Notes: generated by a model not told the origin, from the sequence alone. A stretch of 33,588 nt of DNA from Streptomyces minutiscleroticus (GCF_014650875.1 NZ_BMVU01000064.1:1-33588); one strand, 5' to 3'. Positions 23,908-32,430 are shown, counted from the first letter of the stretch. Program-made: numbers and translations.

Positions 23908-24375
23908 TCAGGACGACTTGTTCTTCGCCGACGCTCCGGCCGTCGTTTTGGGCACGGCCTTCGCTTCTGTCTCGGTGTCCTCTTGACGGTGCGCCTTTGC
24001 CGGCGGTGCGTTCCCCGTCTCCGCCTCCTGGTGCTCCGGCGTCCCCTGCTCCTCGCCTCGGCTGCGGAGGACCGCCGTCGCCCCACCGATGACGAGGGCC
24101 ACCGGCCAGTCGAGGGCCCCCGCCACCGCGAGTGCTCCCAGACCGCCGTAGAGGGCGATCGTCTCGGGTGCGGGACGTGAGGGAATGCGTGACGCGACGG
24201 TGCGGACGTTGGCGGACACGTCACCCGGCGTGAGATAAGGGAGGGGCAGCCGGGCGTGCAGGATGTGCATGCGCAGCCCGTCGGTGCTTTTCTGAGGCTG
24301 TTGTCCCTCGGTTTTGCTGCGACGTGCTTGTCGTTGTGCCGTGGTCGTCCGTCCCGTTGATGCGATGGTGGTCAT
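23908..24375 (-). CDS. hypothetical protein with one hydrophobic segment
   Basis: The 155-residue protein has a basic, disordered N-terminus (TTAQRQARRSKTEG), a middle section (HILHARLPLPYLTPGDVSA), a hydrophobic stretch at about 75-105 (ALYGGLGALAVAGALDWPVA then LVIGGATAVL) and a long charged, low-complexity tail rich in Glu, Lys and Ala ending SAKNKSS. This suggests a membrane-anchored protein with a cytoplasmic tail. ATG 24375 has AAGGAG 6 nt upstream. Similar proteins exist in Streptomyces without assigned function. It shares the terminator at 23834 with the convergent 42-aa gene. Confidence 0.75.
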   Translation of the reverse strand: MTTIASTGRTTTAQRQARRSKTEGQQPQKSTDGLRMHILHARLPLPYLTPGDVSANVRTVASRIPSRPAPETIALYGGLGALAVAGALDWPVALVIGGATAVLRSRGEEQGTPEHQEAETGNAPPAKAHRQEDTETEAKAVPKTTAGASAKNKSS

Positions 24376-24537
24376 CTCGGCTCCTTGCCCGGCCCGTCGC
24401 CGGTATGGCGTTCCGCGGACGGTGTGTGCCGACGGGTACCTCTTCACCGCGTGGAAAACCAAAGGACTTCGGTCGCTTTTCCGCTGCCCGCCGGGCCGAG
24501 AGCCGGTCACCTCGGGCGGTGCTCGCCGCACCTCATG

Positions 24538-24957
24538 TCACGGCAGCACTTCCTGTGTCACCACGATGTGCCCCTGGTCGGGGTCGACGACCCCTCCGAG
24601 CCGCTGGAAGGCGCCGTCCGTCAGGTCGAGGCACTTGGGTTCCTGCGGGGTCTGCTGGAAGGTGCCGCGGTCGTTGACGCGGACGACCAGTGACGCGCCG
24701 TTCGCGACGTTGGTGACCCGCACCCGGGTGCCGAACGGCAGCTGCGGATCGCGGGTCAGCGAGGTCGCCGCGGTGTCGGCGTCGTTGTCGAAGAGTTCTC
24801 CGCTGGCGGTGTAGGCACCCGCCGGGACGGGACCGTAGTGCGTGGCCCAGCAGGTGTCGGCCAGGGGGGTGGCGGCGGCGCTGCCGGGGGCCAGGACGAG
24901 CGCGGCGGACAGCGCGGTGATGCCTGCGGTCAGGCGGGCGAGGGGAAGTGCACGCAC
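24538..24957 (-). CDS. secreted RlpA/expansin-like double-psi beta-barrel protein
   Basis: The 139-residue protein has a Sec signal peptide (about 1-29, ending GSAAA) and one double-psi beta-barrel domain. It shows CWATHYGPVPAGAYTASGEL, DTAATSLTRDPQLPFGTRVR and VRVNDRGTF...CLDLTDGAFQRLGG, with two Cys that probably pair. The conserved Asp in the NDRGTF motif and His of THYG are present. RlpA-type domains act on peptidoglycan and expansin-type domains loosen polysaccharide walls; the single-domain secreted form and its neighbours favour a wall-loosening role. The start is GTG 24957 with GAAAGG about 11 nt upstream. It is the last gene of the three-gene operon, 58 bp after the GH128 gene. Confidence 0.88.
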   Translation of the reverse strand: MRALPLARLTAGITALSAALVLAPGSAAATPLADTCWATHYGPVPAGAYTASGELFDNDADTAATSLTRDPQLPFGTRVRVTNVANGASLVVRVNDRGTFQQTPQEPKCLDLTDGAFQRLGGVVDPDQGHIVVTQEVLP

Positions 24958-25015
24958 CGTGGGGGGGCCTTTCTCGGGCGGGACGGTCGGGGAACGGTGT
25001 GGGGGAGGAGCGGGC

Positions 25016-25849
25016 TCAGCCGGCCGTGCGGTAGGCGGCGCCCACCTGCGTGGCGGTCGTGCCGTTGTACAGGCCGGTGCCGTCGCCGCGGCTGGTGGAG
25101 AGCGTGAACCAGGCGTAGCGCTCGATGAACGACAGTCCCTGCAGCATGGCCGTCGACTGCTGCACGAAGGCCGCCTGCTGGGCCTGTGTCGGATACCTGG
25201 GCGTACCGGACGAGAAGTCGATCAGCGCGTACTCGGTGAGCCAGAGCGGCTTGCGGTGACGGTCGTAGGTGGCCTGGAGGTAGCCGCGCAACTGGCCGGT
25301 GGCGTTCGCGGCGTCGAAGTCGGCGCCGTACCAGTGCACGGGGACGAAGTCGACGCGCAGACCCCGGGCGGCGGCGCCCTGCAGGAAGCGGTCCAGCCAG
25401 CCGCCGGCGACGTCCGCTCCGGTGGCCACCGCGGGCGCGCCGAGGCGCAGGCCGGTGGAGTGCAGCCGCGGCCACAGGTCGAGCGCCTGCTCCACGGTCA
25501 TGGTCGCCTGCCCCGGGTGGTCGGGCTCGTTGAAGCCGAGCAACGTGGTGCCCTGCCGCTTGGCCTGGTCCAGCTCGGCGTCGGTCACGGAGCCCGGTCC
25601 CCAGATCATGGGGACGAACTCGACGCCGGCCGGCGCGGTGACGCTGCCCGGGCCCGAGGACCAGGTGTAGAACCAGCCGGCTCGGGAGTCCGCGAGGCAC
25701 TGGGCGACCCCGGTGAAGTCCCAGGCGCTGACGCCCTTCTTCCTCACCGCGGCGGTGCCGGTCTCCGGTGCGGCCACGGCCGCCCGGCTGAGGGCCGAGA
25801 AGGCGGCCGGTGCCGTCGCCAGTGCGGTCAGTACGCTCCTTCTGCGCAT
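25016..25849 (-). CDS. secreted GH128 beta-1,3-glucanase-like protein
   Basis: The 277-residue protein has a signal peptide (RRR then SVLTALATAPAAFSALSRAA, cleavage near 27) and a TIM-barrel domain of the GH128 (Asl1-like/glyco_hydro_cc) family. It starts KKGVSAWDF and has the acid/base Glu in LLGFNEPDHPGQA, the substrate-site VDFVPVHWYG and the nucleophile Glu in LWLTEYALIDF. Members cleave beta-1,3-glucan such as fungal wall glucan or plant callose. ATG 25849 follows the thaumatin-like gene by 20 bp, so the two are co-transcribed. The length is that of a bare catalytic domain without binding module. Confidence 0.88.
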   Translation of the reverse strand: MRRRSVLTALATAPAAFSALSRAAVAAPETGTAAVRKKGVSAWDFTGVAQCLADSRAGWFYTWSSGPGSVTAPAGVEFVPMIWGPGSVTDAELDQAKRQGTTLLGFNEPDHPGQATMTVEQALDLWPRLHSTGLRLGAPAVATGADVAGGWLDRFLQGAAARGLRVDFVPVHWYGADFDAANATGQLRGYLQATYDRHRKPLWLTEYALIDFSSGTPRYPTQAQQAAFVQQSTAMLQGLSFIERYAWFTLSTSRGDGTGLYNGTTATQVGAAYRTAG

Positions 25850-25869
25850 GGTGTGTCCTGTCCGTCCGT

Positions 25870-26676
25870 TCAGGCGCCGTGGTGGAAGGTGACGGTGAAG
25901 CCGGTGCATCGGGTGCACTGCTGCATCACCTGGTTGCCGGGTTCCTGGTCCTGCTTCGACCAGCCGTACGCCTTGGGGCAGTGGGTGGCGATCATGTCGC
26001 TGTAGGCGGTCCTGGCGTCCCGGTCCGGGTTGGTGCACAGTTTCGGCGTGCCGTCGGCCCATCGCGTCAGGTTCGCGGCGGGGCACCGGGGCAGCAGGTT
26101 CTCGGAGCAGCCCATGGTGGCGCAGCCGCCGCCGGTACCGGTCACATCGACGGGGGTGATGGTGACCGGGACCGAGAAGGCGTTGACGTAGCTCACGTTG
26201 TACCAGGGAGCCAGGCCGTCCCTGCTGTCGAAGTTGAACTCGGCGAGGCTGACGGGCTGTTCGCCGGTGTTCGGCGCGCAGTGGTCGGCGAACACGCCGC
26301 AGTCGCCGAGTTCGCAGTGGAAGGTGCTGCCGGAGACACCGCTGCATCCCATGCGCGCGAAGAACTTGCCGCGCCAGTAGCCGGGGGCGGACGTCTCCGG
26401 AACGGTGACCGTCGCCGACCGGCCGGCCTCCAGGATCGGCAGCGAGCCGAAGTTCTCGGACCCGTCGGCGTTGACGGCACTGCCGACCCAGATCTTCCTG
26501 CCGGTGTCGTTGACGAACGTGACCGTGTGGTTGACGGCCGAGGCCGCCGCCGGTACGGCGCGGTCGGGCGTCGTGCTCGTGGCCGCCTCCGCCCGGGGCG
26601 GCGCGTCCGTGTGCGGTGGGGCCAGTACGAGCAGGACGGCGGCCACCGCGGCCAGAGCGGTCGGAATTCTGCGCAC
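25870..26676 (-). CDS. secreted thaumatin-like protein
   Basis: The 268-residue protein has a signal peptide (to about residue 30, Ala-rich) and the thaumatin fold pattern: NHTVTFVNDTGRKIWVGSAV, a Cys-rich middle (MGC, FHC, GDC, DHC), EFNFDS, YNVSYVNAFSVPVTITP, GGGC...MGC...PRCPAANL and the C-terminal block THCPKAYGWSKQDQ. Eleven Cys are visible. Thaumatin-like proteins bind or hydrolyse beta-1,3-glucan and are antifungal in plants. The start is GTG 26676 with GGAGG 5 nt upstream. It is the first gene of the operon, with a promoter at 26862-26890 and a LacI-type site at 26797-26812 upstream. Confidence 0.9.
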   Translation of the reverse strand: MRRIPTALAAVAAVLLVLAPPHTDAPPRAEAATSTTPDRAVPAAASAVNHTVTFVNDTGRKIWVGSAVNADGSENFGSLPILEAGRSATVTVPETSAPGYWRGKFFARMGCSGVSGSTFHCELGDCGVFADHCAPNTGEQPVSLAEFNFDSRDGLAPWYNVSYVNAFSVPVTITPVDVTGTGGGCATMGCSENLLPRCPAANLTRWADGTPKLCTNPDRDARTAYSDMIATHCPKAYGWSKQDQEPGNQVMQQCTRCTGFTVTFHHGA

Positions 26677-26796
26677 AACTCCTCCGTCGATCGAGTGGTG
26701 GGGGGTGAGGGGCCGGGAGAAGGGGGCGTGCCGGTGGGGGTGAGGTGGGGAAGGTGCGGGCAGCCGATGACACGACCCGGTTGCCGGGCCTCCTGC

Positions 26797-26812
26797 GTGG
26801 CAACGTTGTCAC
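26797..26812. promoter_or_regulatory. LacI-type operator of the thaumatin/GH128 operon
   Basis: GTGGCAACGTTGTCAC is symmetric except for one base pair and has the AACGTT core of LacI-family operators. It lies about 43 bp downstream of the predicted transcription start and 121 bp upstream of the GTG, where a bound repressor could act as a roadblock. Confidence 0.55.
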
Positions 26813-26861
26813 ACGTCCACGGGAACTCCTGAGGGTGCTCGCGAGGGCTCGACAGCCCCAT

Positions 26862-26890
26862 ATGACAGCGATCCGGCTGGGGCCTGTCAA
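26862..26890 (-). promoter_or_regulatory. promoter of the thaumatin/GH128/RlpA operon
   Basis: On the minus strand, a consensus -35 TTGACA (26890-26885) is followed after 17 bp by TGTCAT (26867-26862). The start of transcription would be near 26855, with a leader of about 180 nt. The remainder of 26677-27017 shows no gene. Confidence 0.6.
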
Positions 26891-27017
26891 TGGTCTGCAC
26901 CAACAAGGACTCCATTTTCGGCCACCGGGCCTTTTCCTGAAACGGAGCCTTCGTCGCCGCGACCGGGAACCGAGGGGTGCCGGGCCGCGAGGACGAGCAG
27001 GCCTCCCGGTGACCTGC

Positions 27018-27662
27018 TCATGACGTGCCGGACGAGTGCGCGGGCCGCAGGCGTGGAGCCGGGGGCAGCGGCGCGGGTTCTCCCGCGTCCGGCGCGGTGC
27101 GGAACGCCTCGATCACGTAGGCGGCGAAGCGGCGGGAGGCCGTGATCCGGGCGGCATGCGGTGTGTCCTGGACGCCCTGGTGGGCCATGAGCATGAGGAC
27201 GAGGTCGTCGACGACGAAGTCGGGGCGCAGACGGCCGGTCCGCTGAGCGCGGCGGGCCAGTTCGGCGACCGCGCGCAGTGTCCGCTCCCGGTCGGCGGCG
27301 AAGTCCATGGTCTCGGGGAAGGCCGTCATGAAGGCGTCGGCGAATCCCCGGCTGTGCGCGTGCAGTTCGCAGATCCGCTCGACCAGGCTCCGGAACCCGT
27401 GCCACGGGTCCGCGTCCGCGAGGGCGTCGCGGACGGCGGTGTGACAGGCTCGCCGCTGCTCGGCGAAGGTCTCCACGATCAGTTCCTGCTTGGTCGGGAA
27501 GTGCCGGTACAGCGTGGCGGGGCCGACGCCCGCGTGCCGGGCGACCTCGCGCATGGGCGCACCCAGGCCCTTCTCGCCGAACACCGCGCGGGCCGCGGTC
27601 AGGATGCGGGCCCGGTTGTCGCGGACGTCGGAACGCACGGTCCGAGTCACATGGACGGTCAT
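27018..27662 (-). CDS. TetR/AcrR-family repressor
   Basis: The 214-residue protein has an N-terminal helix-turn-helix at about 17-62 (RILTAARAVFGEKGLGAPMR, then EVARHAGVGPATLYRHFPTK) and a helical ligand domain with the pattern of TetR C-terminal families (RTLRAVAELARRAQ; LVLMLMAHQGVQDTPHAAR). It is divergent from the quinone-oxidoreductase-like gene at 27828, with a 165-bp gap that holds an inverted repeat. The usual arrangement is repression of both genes until a small ligand binds. ATG 27662 has only a weak ribosome site (GTGAGAAACC), and a GTG a few codons later is possible. Confidence 0.93.
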   Translation of the reverse strand: MTVHVTRTVRSDVRDNRARILTAARAVFGEKGLGAPMREVARHAGVGPATLYRHFPTKQELIVETFAEQRRACHTAVRDALADADPWHGFRSLVERICELHAHSRGFADAFMTAFPETMDFAADRERTLRAVAELARRAQRTGRLRPDFVVDDLVLMLMAHQGVQDTPHAARITASRRFAAYVIEAFRTAPDAGEPAPLPPAPRLRPAHSSGTS

Positions 27663-27682
27663 GGTTTCTCACTTTAGCCAGC

Positions 27683-27698
27683 CGGACGGGGGCGTCCG
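27683..27698. promoter_or_regulatory. candidate TetR operator
   Basis: CGGACG-GGGG-CGTCCG is a perfect 6-bp inverted repeat with a 4-bp spacer, 20 bp upstream of the TetR start in the divergent intergenic region. This is the usual position for an autoregulatory site. Confidence 0.45.
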
Positions 27699-27827
27699 TT
27701 ACGGTCCGACAGCAGTGCTGCCGCCCCGCCCGGCGCCTTGCCGGTGACGCCTCGGCTGTGGGGACCGGCTCGACATCCACGGCCGCAGCACCTGCGGCCC
27801 GTCCCTCCACCGACTCGAGGAGCAGCG

Positions 27828-28790
27828 ATGAAAGCCGTCGTGATCAGGACGTTCGGAGACCCCGACGGCCTGGAGGTCGTCGACGTACCCGAGCCCGTTC
27901 CCGCCCCGGGGCAGGTGCACATCGCCACGGAGGCGATCGGGGTGGGCGGCGTGGACGCCGTGATCCGCCGGGGAGCGCTCGCCGCTCACGGCTTCCGGGA
28001 GGGCCACCTCCTCGGCAGCGAGATCGCGGGAAGCGTCACCGCGGTGGGCGAGGGCGTGGACACCGCGTGGATCGGGCGGCGGGTGTGGGCGTTCACCGGC
28101 CTGTCCGGTGGGTACGCCGAGCAGGCCGTCGCCGCCGTCGAGAACGTCCTCGCGCTGCCCGACGGCCTGACCGGCGCCGAGGCGGTGGCTCTCGGCGGCT
28201 CCGGCGTGGTCGCCCACTTCGCCCTGAACCGCGCCCGCTTCACGCCCGGTGAGACGGTGCTCGTGCGCGGTGCGGCGGGCAGCATCGGGATCACGGCGGT
28301 CCAGCTCGCGGCCGGGGGCGGCGCGGGCGCGGTGGTGGTCACCACCTCGTCGGCCGAGCGTGGCGCCCGCCTGCGGGACCTGGGCGCGACCCACGTCCTC
28401 GACCGTTCCGGCGGGGGCGGCCCGGACGCACCGGCCGGCTTCGACGTGGTGATCGACGTCGTGGGAGGTCCCCGGCTTCCCCTCTTCCTGGACAGGCTGA
28501 ACCCCGACGGGCGGTACGTGGCGCTCGGTGTGGTCGGCGGGCAGCCGCCGGCGGACTTCGGCATGCGGCTGCTGGACGCCTTCCGCAAGTCTCTGTCGTT
28601 CGCCGTCTTCAGCTCCGACACCGTGCCCGCCCCCGAGAAGCAGGCCGTACGGTCGTCCCAGTTCGCCGATGCCGCACAGGGGAACCTGCGCACGGTCGTG
28701 CACGAGGTGCTGCCGCTGGACCAAGTGGTCTCGGCGCACCGCGCGATGGACGAGGGCAAGGTGTTCGGCAGGATCGTGCTGACCCCCTGA
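27828..28790 (+). CDS. zinc-independent MDR quinone oxidoreductase
   Basis: The 320-residue medium-chain dehydrogenase/reductase of the quinone-reductase branch has an N-terminal GroES-like fold (MKAVVIRTFGDPDGLEVVDV; LLGSEIAGSVTAVGEGVD) and an NADPH-binding motif (VLVRGAAGSIGITAVQLA). It also has the family C-terminus (AHRAMDEGKVFGRIVL). The Cys and His ligands of zinc-dependent members are absent. It would reduce quinones or activated enones with NADPH in the cytoplasm. ATG 27828 has GAGGAG 6 nt upstream. It is probably controlled by the divergent TetR gene. A hairpin terminator follows 8 bp after the stop. Confidence 0.92.
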   Translation: MKAVVIRTFGDPDGLEVVDVPEPVPAPGQVHIATEAIGVGGVDAVIRRGALAAHGFREGHLLGSEIAGSVTAVGEGVDTAWIGRRVWAFTGLSGGYAEQAVAAVENVLALPDGLTGAEAVALGGSGVVAHFALNRARFTPGETVLVRGAAGSIGITAVQLAAGGGAGAVVVTTSSAERGARLRDLGATHVLDRSGGGGPDAPAGFDVVIDVVGGPRLPLFLDRLNPDGRYVALGVVGGQPPADFGMRLLDAFRKSLSFAVFSSDTVPAPEKQAVRSSQFADAAQGNLRTVVHEVLPLDQVVSAHRAMDEGKVFGRIVLTP

Positions 28791-28798
28791 GCCGGGCG

Positions 28799-28816
28799 GG
28801 ACGGCGCCCGCCGTCC
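28799..28816 (+). terminator. hairpin terminator of the MDR gene
   Basis: GGACGGC (28799-28805) and GCCGTCC (28810-28816) form a perfect 7-bp stem with a GCCC loop, 8 bp after the oxidoreductase stop codon. Confidence 0.6.
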
Positions 28817-28918
28817 GGGTGACGGGGCCGGGCCGTTCGGCGCTCGCTCGCCATCCGACGGAGATCCCGGGCGGGTCCGGCCGGGAGGGCGACCGGACCC
28901 GGTGGGCGGGGAGCCGGC

Positions 28919-29230
28919 TTACGGCTGTCGGTCGGTGTCCTGGCCGGTGGTGAGGCGTCGTGCCTCACGCCGGCCCGCGTAGCGTTCCTTGCGGTTGGCC
29001 GTCCTGTTCATTCCCTGCCGCTCTTTGGTGCAGGTCCGCCGCATGCACCCGGAACAGCAGGTGCGGCCGAACAGCAGCGTGTCGGGGTACCACCGGCAGC
29101 GGGTGTGCGTGTCCTGCGGTGTCGGGGCCGGCGGCAGGTCGCAGGATCCGTGGCGGTGGTCGTGGACCGGCCGGGGGTGGTGCTCGGCGAAACGCACCCA
29201 CAGGGGCTTCGTCTTGTCGGTTCGGGACAT
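28919..29230 (-). CDS. Cys- and His-rich small basic protein, unknown function
   Basis: The 103-residue basic cytoplasmic protein has Cys at 30, 45, 58, 59, 62 and 67 and a His cluster (HH 17-18, HDHRH 23-27). It carries a CCSGC...C element that suggests zinc or iron-sulphur binding, and an Arg/Lys-rich C-terminus (ANRKERYAGRREARRLTT). I do not recognise a named family. ATG 29230 has AAGGA about 6-8 nt upstream; the frame is open further to 29326 but without a ribosome site. TAA at 28919-28921. It stands alone. Confidence 0.65.
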   Translation of the reverse strand: MSRTDKTKPLWVRFAEHHPRPVHDHRHGSCDLPPAPTPQDTHTRCRWYPDTLLFGRTCCSGCMRRTCTKERQGMNRTANRKERYAGRREARRLTTGQDTDRQP

Positions 29231-29636
29231 CTCGTTCCTTGAGGGAACCCGCCGCCCGTGCTCCCGGACCTTCCGGGCGGGCGGCTGGGCCAAGGAATCC
29301 ACGAGGGCCGTCACGATGACTCGCACGACACCGCACTCCTCTCACTGATGGGCAACAGAGCAGGATATGGCACAAGCCGGTCGCGCTCCACGGTATTCGC
29401 GCACGGGCTTCCGGTCCGGCGGTGGACGCCGTCGCGAGCGGCGCGGTCCACGGCGGTTCGGCGGCCTGGGTGAGGACGGCGCTCTGCGGGAGGCCGATGG
29501 TGAGGCCACGGAGCCCGGTCGCGCTCACCGGGCGCGAGACCGACGACCTGCTCGGTGACGACGAGGCGTGTCGTCCTCGCCCACTCGCCCGCACCGCTCT
29601 CGTGCTCAAGCGTTGCCGGTGCTCGCCTGCCTGCGG
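29231..29636. other. intergenic region, no feature seen
   Basis: About 400 bp between the Cys-rich gene and the AraC gene stop. Several open frames exist on both strands but none has a start with ribosome site or a recognisable product. Confidence 0.4.
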
Positions 29637-30554
29637 TCACTTGCGAAGTCGAGAACGGTACTCGCCCGGGGCCATGCCCCGGGCACGGCGGAAGGCACGG
29701 CTGAAAGCGTGCGGGGAGCCGTATCCGACCGCCTCGGATATCGACTCGACCGGTTCGTCGGTGTCGCGGAGCCGGACGGACGCCAGGTCCATGCGCCACT
29801 GTGTCACGTACGCGCCCGGCGTCCGGCCGAGGGCGGACCGGAAGCGCCTGGACAGCGTCGCGCGGGAGACGTTCGTCGCGGCGGCCAGGGTCTGTGTGGT
29901 CCAGGGGTGTTCCGGTCGGGCATGGACGCAGGCCAGGGCGTCGCGTACGACCGGATCACGCATCGCGCCCAGCCACGAGCCGGACCGCTCCTCCGGGTGG
30001 CGGTCCAGCCAGGCGCGTACGAACTGCACGAGCAGAAGGTCGACGATGCTGTTGACGGCGGCGGTGGTGCCGATCTGCGGCTGTGCGAGTTCCGCCGTGA
30101 GGAGTTCGACGGTTCTTGCGAGCTGTGCGTTCTCGCGGGCTGCGACGTGTACCGGCCGGGCGAGGGAGGTGAGCACCGGTGTGCTCACCTCCGGGTCCTG
30201 TTCATAGTGCAGGACGATCACTTCCGTCTGCACCGGTGCCGAGCCCAGTCGGAGGGCGCTGCCCTCGGCGAGGGCCCGGACCGCCGCCTCACGGTCACAG
30301 GAGCCCATCGTCACGCTGGAGCCGCCGGCTATCCCGTGTGCGGTGCCCGGCGACACCAGGACGGCGTCCCCGGCCCGCACCTCCAGGGGCTTCTCGCCGG
30401 TGACGTGGAGCCACATCGTGCCACGGGACACCACGTGCAGTGCCGCTCCCGGATAGGAGTCCAGCCACTGGCCCCAGGTTCCTCCGGCCTTCAACACCAC
30501 CCCGAGCGCTCCTCGCGCACCCGAAACCCGCAAGGCCTCCGCAAGCACATCCAT
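29637..30554 (-). CDS. AraC-family regulator with N-terminal cupin domain
   Basis: The 305-residue regulator has a cupin sensor domain of the AraC_binding_2/cupin_6 kind at about 10-180 (LHVVSRGTMWLHV; EVRAGDAVLVSPGTAHGIAG). It has a C-terminal double helix-turn-helix (WTTQTLAAATNVSRATLSRR, then EPVESISEAVGYGSPHAFSR and AFRRARGMAPGEYR). Members sense small molecules and activate nearby oxidoreductase genes. ATG 30554 is preferred to ATG 30563, whose ribosome site would be too close. It lies 74 bp after the MDR oxidoreductase gene on the same strand and may be co-transcribed with and control it. Confidence 0.92.
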   Translation of the reverse strand: MDVLAEALRVSGARGALGVVLKAGGTWGQWLDSYPGAALHVVSRGTMWLHVTGEKPLEVRAGDAVLVSPGTAHGIAGGSSVTMGSCDREAAVRALAEGSALRLGSAPVQTEVIVLHYEQDPEVSTPVLTSLARPVHVAARENAQLARTVELLTAELAQPQIGTTAAVNSIVDLLLVQFVRAWLDRHPEERSGSWLGAMRDPVVRDALACVHARPEHPWTTQTLAAATNVSRATLSRRFRSALGRTPGAYVTQWRMDLASVRLRDTDEPVESISEAVGYGSPHAFSRAFRRARGMAPGEYRSRLRK

Positions 30555-30628
30555 GGTTCCCATCCTCGCCGACCGCCGCGAACCGCGACGGCCGGCGGGC
30601 GACGTCGTACATGTCCTCGTCCAGGGCT

Positions 30629-31537
30629 TCAGGTCACGTCGAGGACGATCTTTCCGTGCACCCTCCGGGCGAACAGCGCCCGGACGGCGTCGTCCACGTC
30701 CTTCCAGTCGCCCCGCAGGCCGACCGGTACCGCGATCCTCCCGGCCGCTACGAGGCCCAGGAGATCCGTCAGCTCCTGGCTGGGCGGCGTCATGTCGCCG
30801 TAGGTGGCGATGGTGCGGGGTTCGCCGAACCCGAACAAGGTCCCCGAGGAGAACGTGGTGTCCTCACCCGAGGAGAAACCGACCAGGTGGAGGGCGCCGC
30901 CCTCGGCGAGGGAACGCCACGCCCGGGCCGGCACCGGCCCGCCGACCGTGTCCAGGACGAGGTCGAACCGGTCCTCGGTCTCGTCCAGATCGGTCAGGAC
31001 CTCCTCGGCCCCGAGTGCGCGGAGTCCGGCGGCCCGGTCCGGCGAACCGACGAGTGCCGTCACCCGGGCGCCCGCCAGCGCCGCCAGTTGGACGGCGAAG
31101 TGCCCGACGCCCCCGCTGGCGCCGGTGACCAGGACGTTGCGCGCCAGCAGGGACCGCTTGCGGAGCACCCGCAGCGCGGTGACTCCGGCGACCCCCAGCG
31201 CGGCGGCGTCGGCCAGATTTACCCCCTCGGGGACGGTGCCGAGCCAGCCAGGGCCGACCGCCACCCGCTCCGCCCACGCGTAGGGGGCCATTCCCAGTGC
31301 GACGCGCGTGCCTTCGGGCGGCCCCGAGCCGTCGGACGCGGCGCGCAGCACGACGCCGGCGGCGTCGTGGCCGTGCACAGCGCCGGCCGGCCACTCCTGC
31401 GGGTACTTCAGCTCCCCGAAATTGAGGCCGATGTGCCGTATCTCCACCAACGCCTCACCGGCGGACGGTACGGGCTCATCGACATCGGCGAACCGGACGG
31501 GGCCGGCCTCGCCGTGATCGACCACAAGGGCGCGCAT
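30629..31537 (-). CDS. zinc-independent MDR oxidoreductase
   Basis: The 302-residue medium-chain reductase is related to but distinct from the one at 27828. Its N-terminal GroES-like domain reads MRALVVDHGEAGPVRFADVD and ALVEIRHIGLNFGELKYP. The nucleotide-binding motif is NVLVTGASGGVGHFAVQLA, and the C-terminus is ALFARRVHGKIVLDV. It lacks zinc ligands. It probably reduces quinones or enones with NADPH. ATG 31537 has AAGGAAG about 9 nt upstream; the longer open frame to 31672 is low-complexity and lacks a ribosome site. It is probably the first gene of a two-gene unit with the AraC regulator. Confidence 0.9.
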   Translation of the reverse strand: MRALVVDHGEAGPVRFADVDEPVPSAGEALVEIRHIGLNFGELKYPQEWPAGAVHGHDAAGVVLRAASDGSGPPEGTRVALGMAPYAWAERVAVGPGWLGTVPEGVNLADAAALGVAGVTALRVLRKRSLLARNVLVTGASGGVGHFAVQLAALAGARVTALVGSPDRAAGLRALGAEEVLTDLDETEDRFDLVLDTVGGPVPARAWRSLAEGGALHLVGFSSGEDTTFSSGTLFGFGEPRTIATYGDMTPPSQELTDLLGLVAAGRIAVPVGLRGDWKDVDDAVRALFARRVHGKIVLDVT

Positions 31538-31672
31538 AAGGTGTGCTTCCTTCTTTCGCGGATGCGCCTGAACACTCGGCGCGGCAGCGGATCGAGTGCG
31601 CGGAATGCCGCACCGCCGCCTTCTTGAAACCCTACGCACGACCAGGACGGCGACCAGTCCCATGAGAATCAA

Positions 31673-31830
31673 TCAGTTGACGATCTGTGTCAGTGCGACG
31701 CGTGGCCCGTCGGGGCCCGCACGTATCCGGCGGAGCGTCCAGCCGTCCACGTCCCCGATGCCGTCGGGGGAGTGGAGAAGGTCGGCCGACGCCTCCGGCA
31801 GCGCCGGGTCGTCGACAGTCCGCTGAGCCG
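31673..31830 (-). pseudogene. coding-like C-terminal fragment
   Basis: The last 45 or so codons of a minus-strand frame ending TGA at 31673 have normal third-position bias and read DDPALPEASADLLHSPDGIG, then DVDGWTLRRIRAGPDGPRV and ALTQIVN. Upstream the coding look continues in another frame (MAVVVTPLRGRLSGL near 31830-31862). No ribosome site or intact N-terminus is visible. I read it as the remains of a gene with a frameshift; the product is unknown. Confidence 0.3.
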
Positions 31831-32068
31831 GCCTCGAAGCGGAGTCACTACTACCGCCATCCGCTGCTCGACCGGTCCCCACCCCGAGCCGCCGGCCGGC
31901 CGCTGCGCCGACCGCAAAGGGCTGCTTGCCGCTCGGTCCGCCGTTCGCCGACGGCATCCTTGACGCCGGCCGCCGTCGAGCAGGTGGGAACACCCCACGT
32001 CCAGCCGGCACGCACCGAGGACTTCGCCGCCACGCCGCGTGCCCGGACGGAGTGGAACGGATGAGGCT

Positions 32069-32430
32069 TCAGTCGGCGGACGCGGCCCGAGCGGCGCGCA
32101 GCAGCCTCAGCCGGCCGATCTCCGCCACACTCTTCAGCAACTCGGCGTTCACCCAGGCGGCCATGTCGGCGACAGTGTGCTCGCCGTCGTGTCGCCACGG
32201 GAACGACGCGAACCGGTCGAGGTCCGCGCACCGGCTGCCCGCCCGGGCCCGCGACCAGCGCCCCGACGAACGGCTCGTCCCGGCCGGGCCGGCTCTCCGG
32301 CGTACGGCTGGCTGGCTCTCCGGGCCCGCGCCACCGCGCTCGCCGCCTTCCTGGGCGGCGTCGGACTGATCGACCCGGGGCCGAGCGGCAGCGCGCTGTT
32401 CCCGAACCCCCTGGCACCCCATGCACCAGG
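32069..32430 (-). pseudogene. decayed gene with several frameshifts
   Basis: Coding-like segments succeed one another in different minus-strand frames. One reads SISPTPPRKAASAVARARRA, a second PGRDEPFVGALVAGPGG, and a third ends DLDRFASFPWRHDGEHTVAD, then MAAWVNAELLKSVAEIGRLR and TGA at 32069. Each has GC-rich third positions, but no single frame covers the stretch. I infer a degenerate gene of unknown family. The neighbourhood 31830-32690 otherwise holds no intact gene. Confidence 0.3.
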
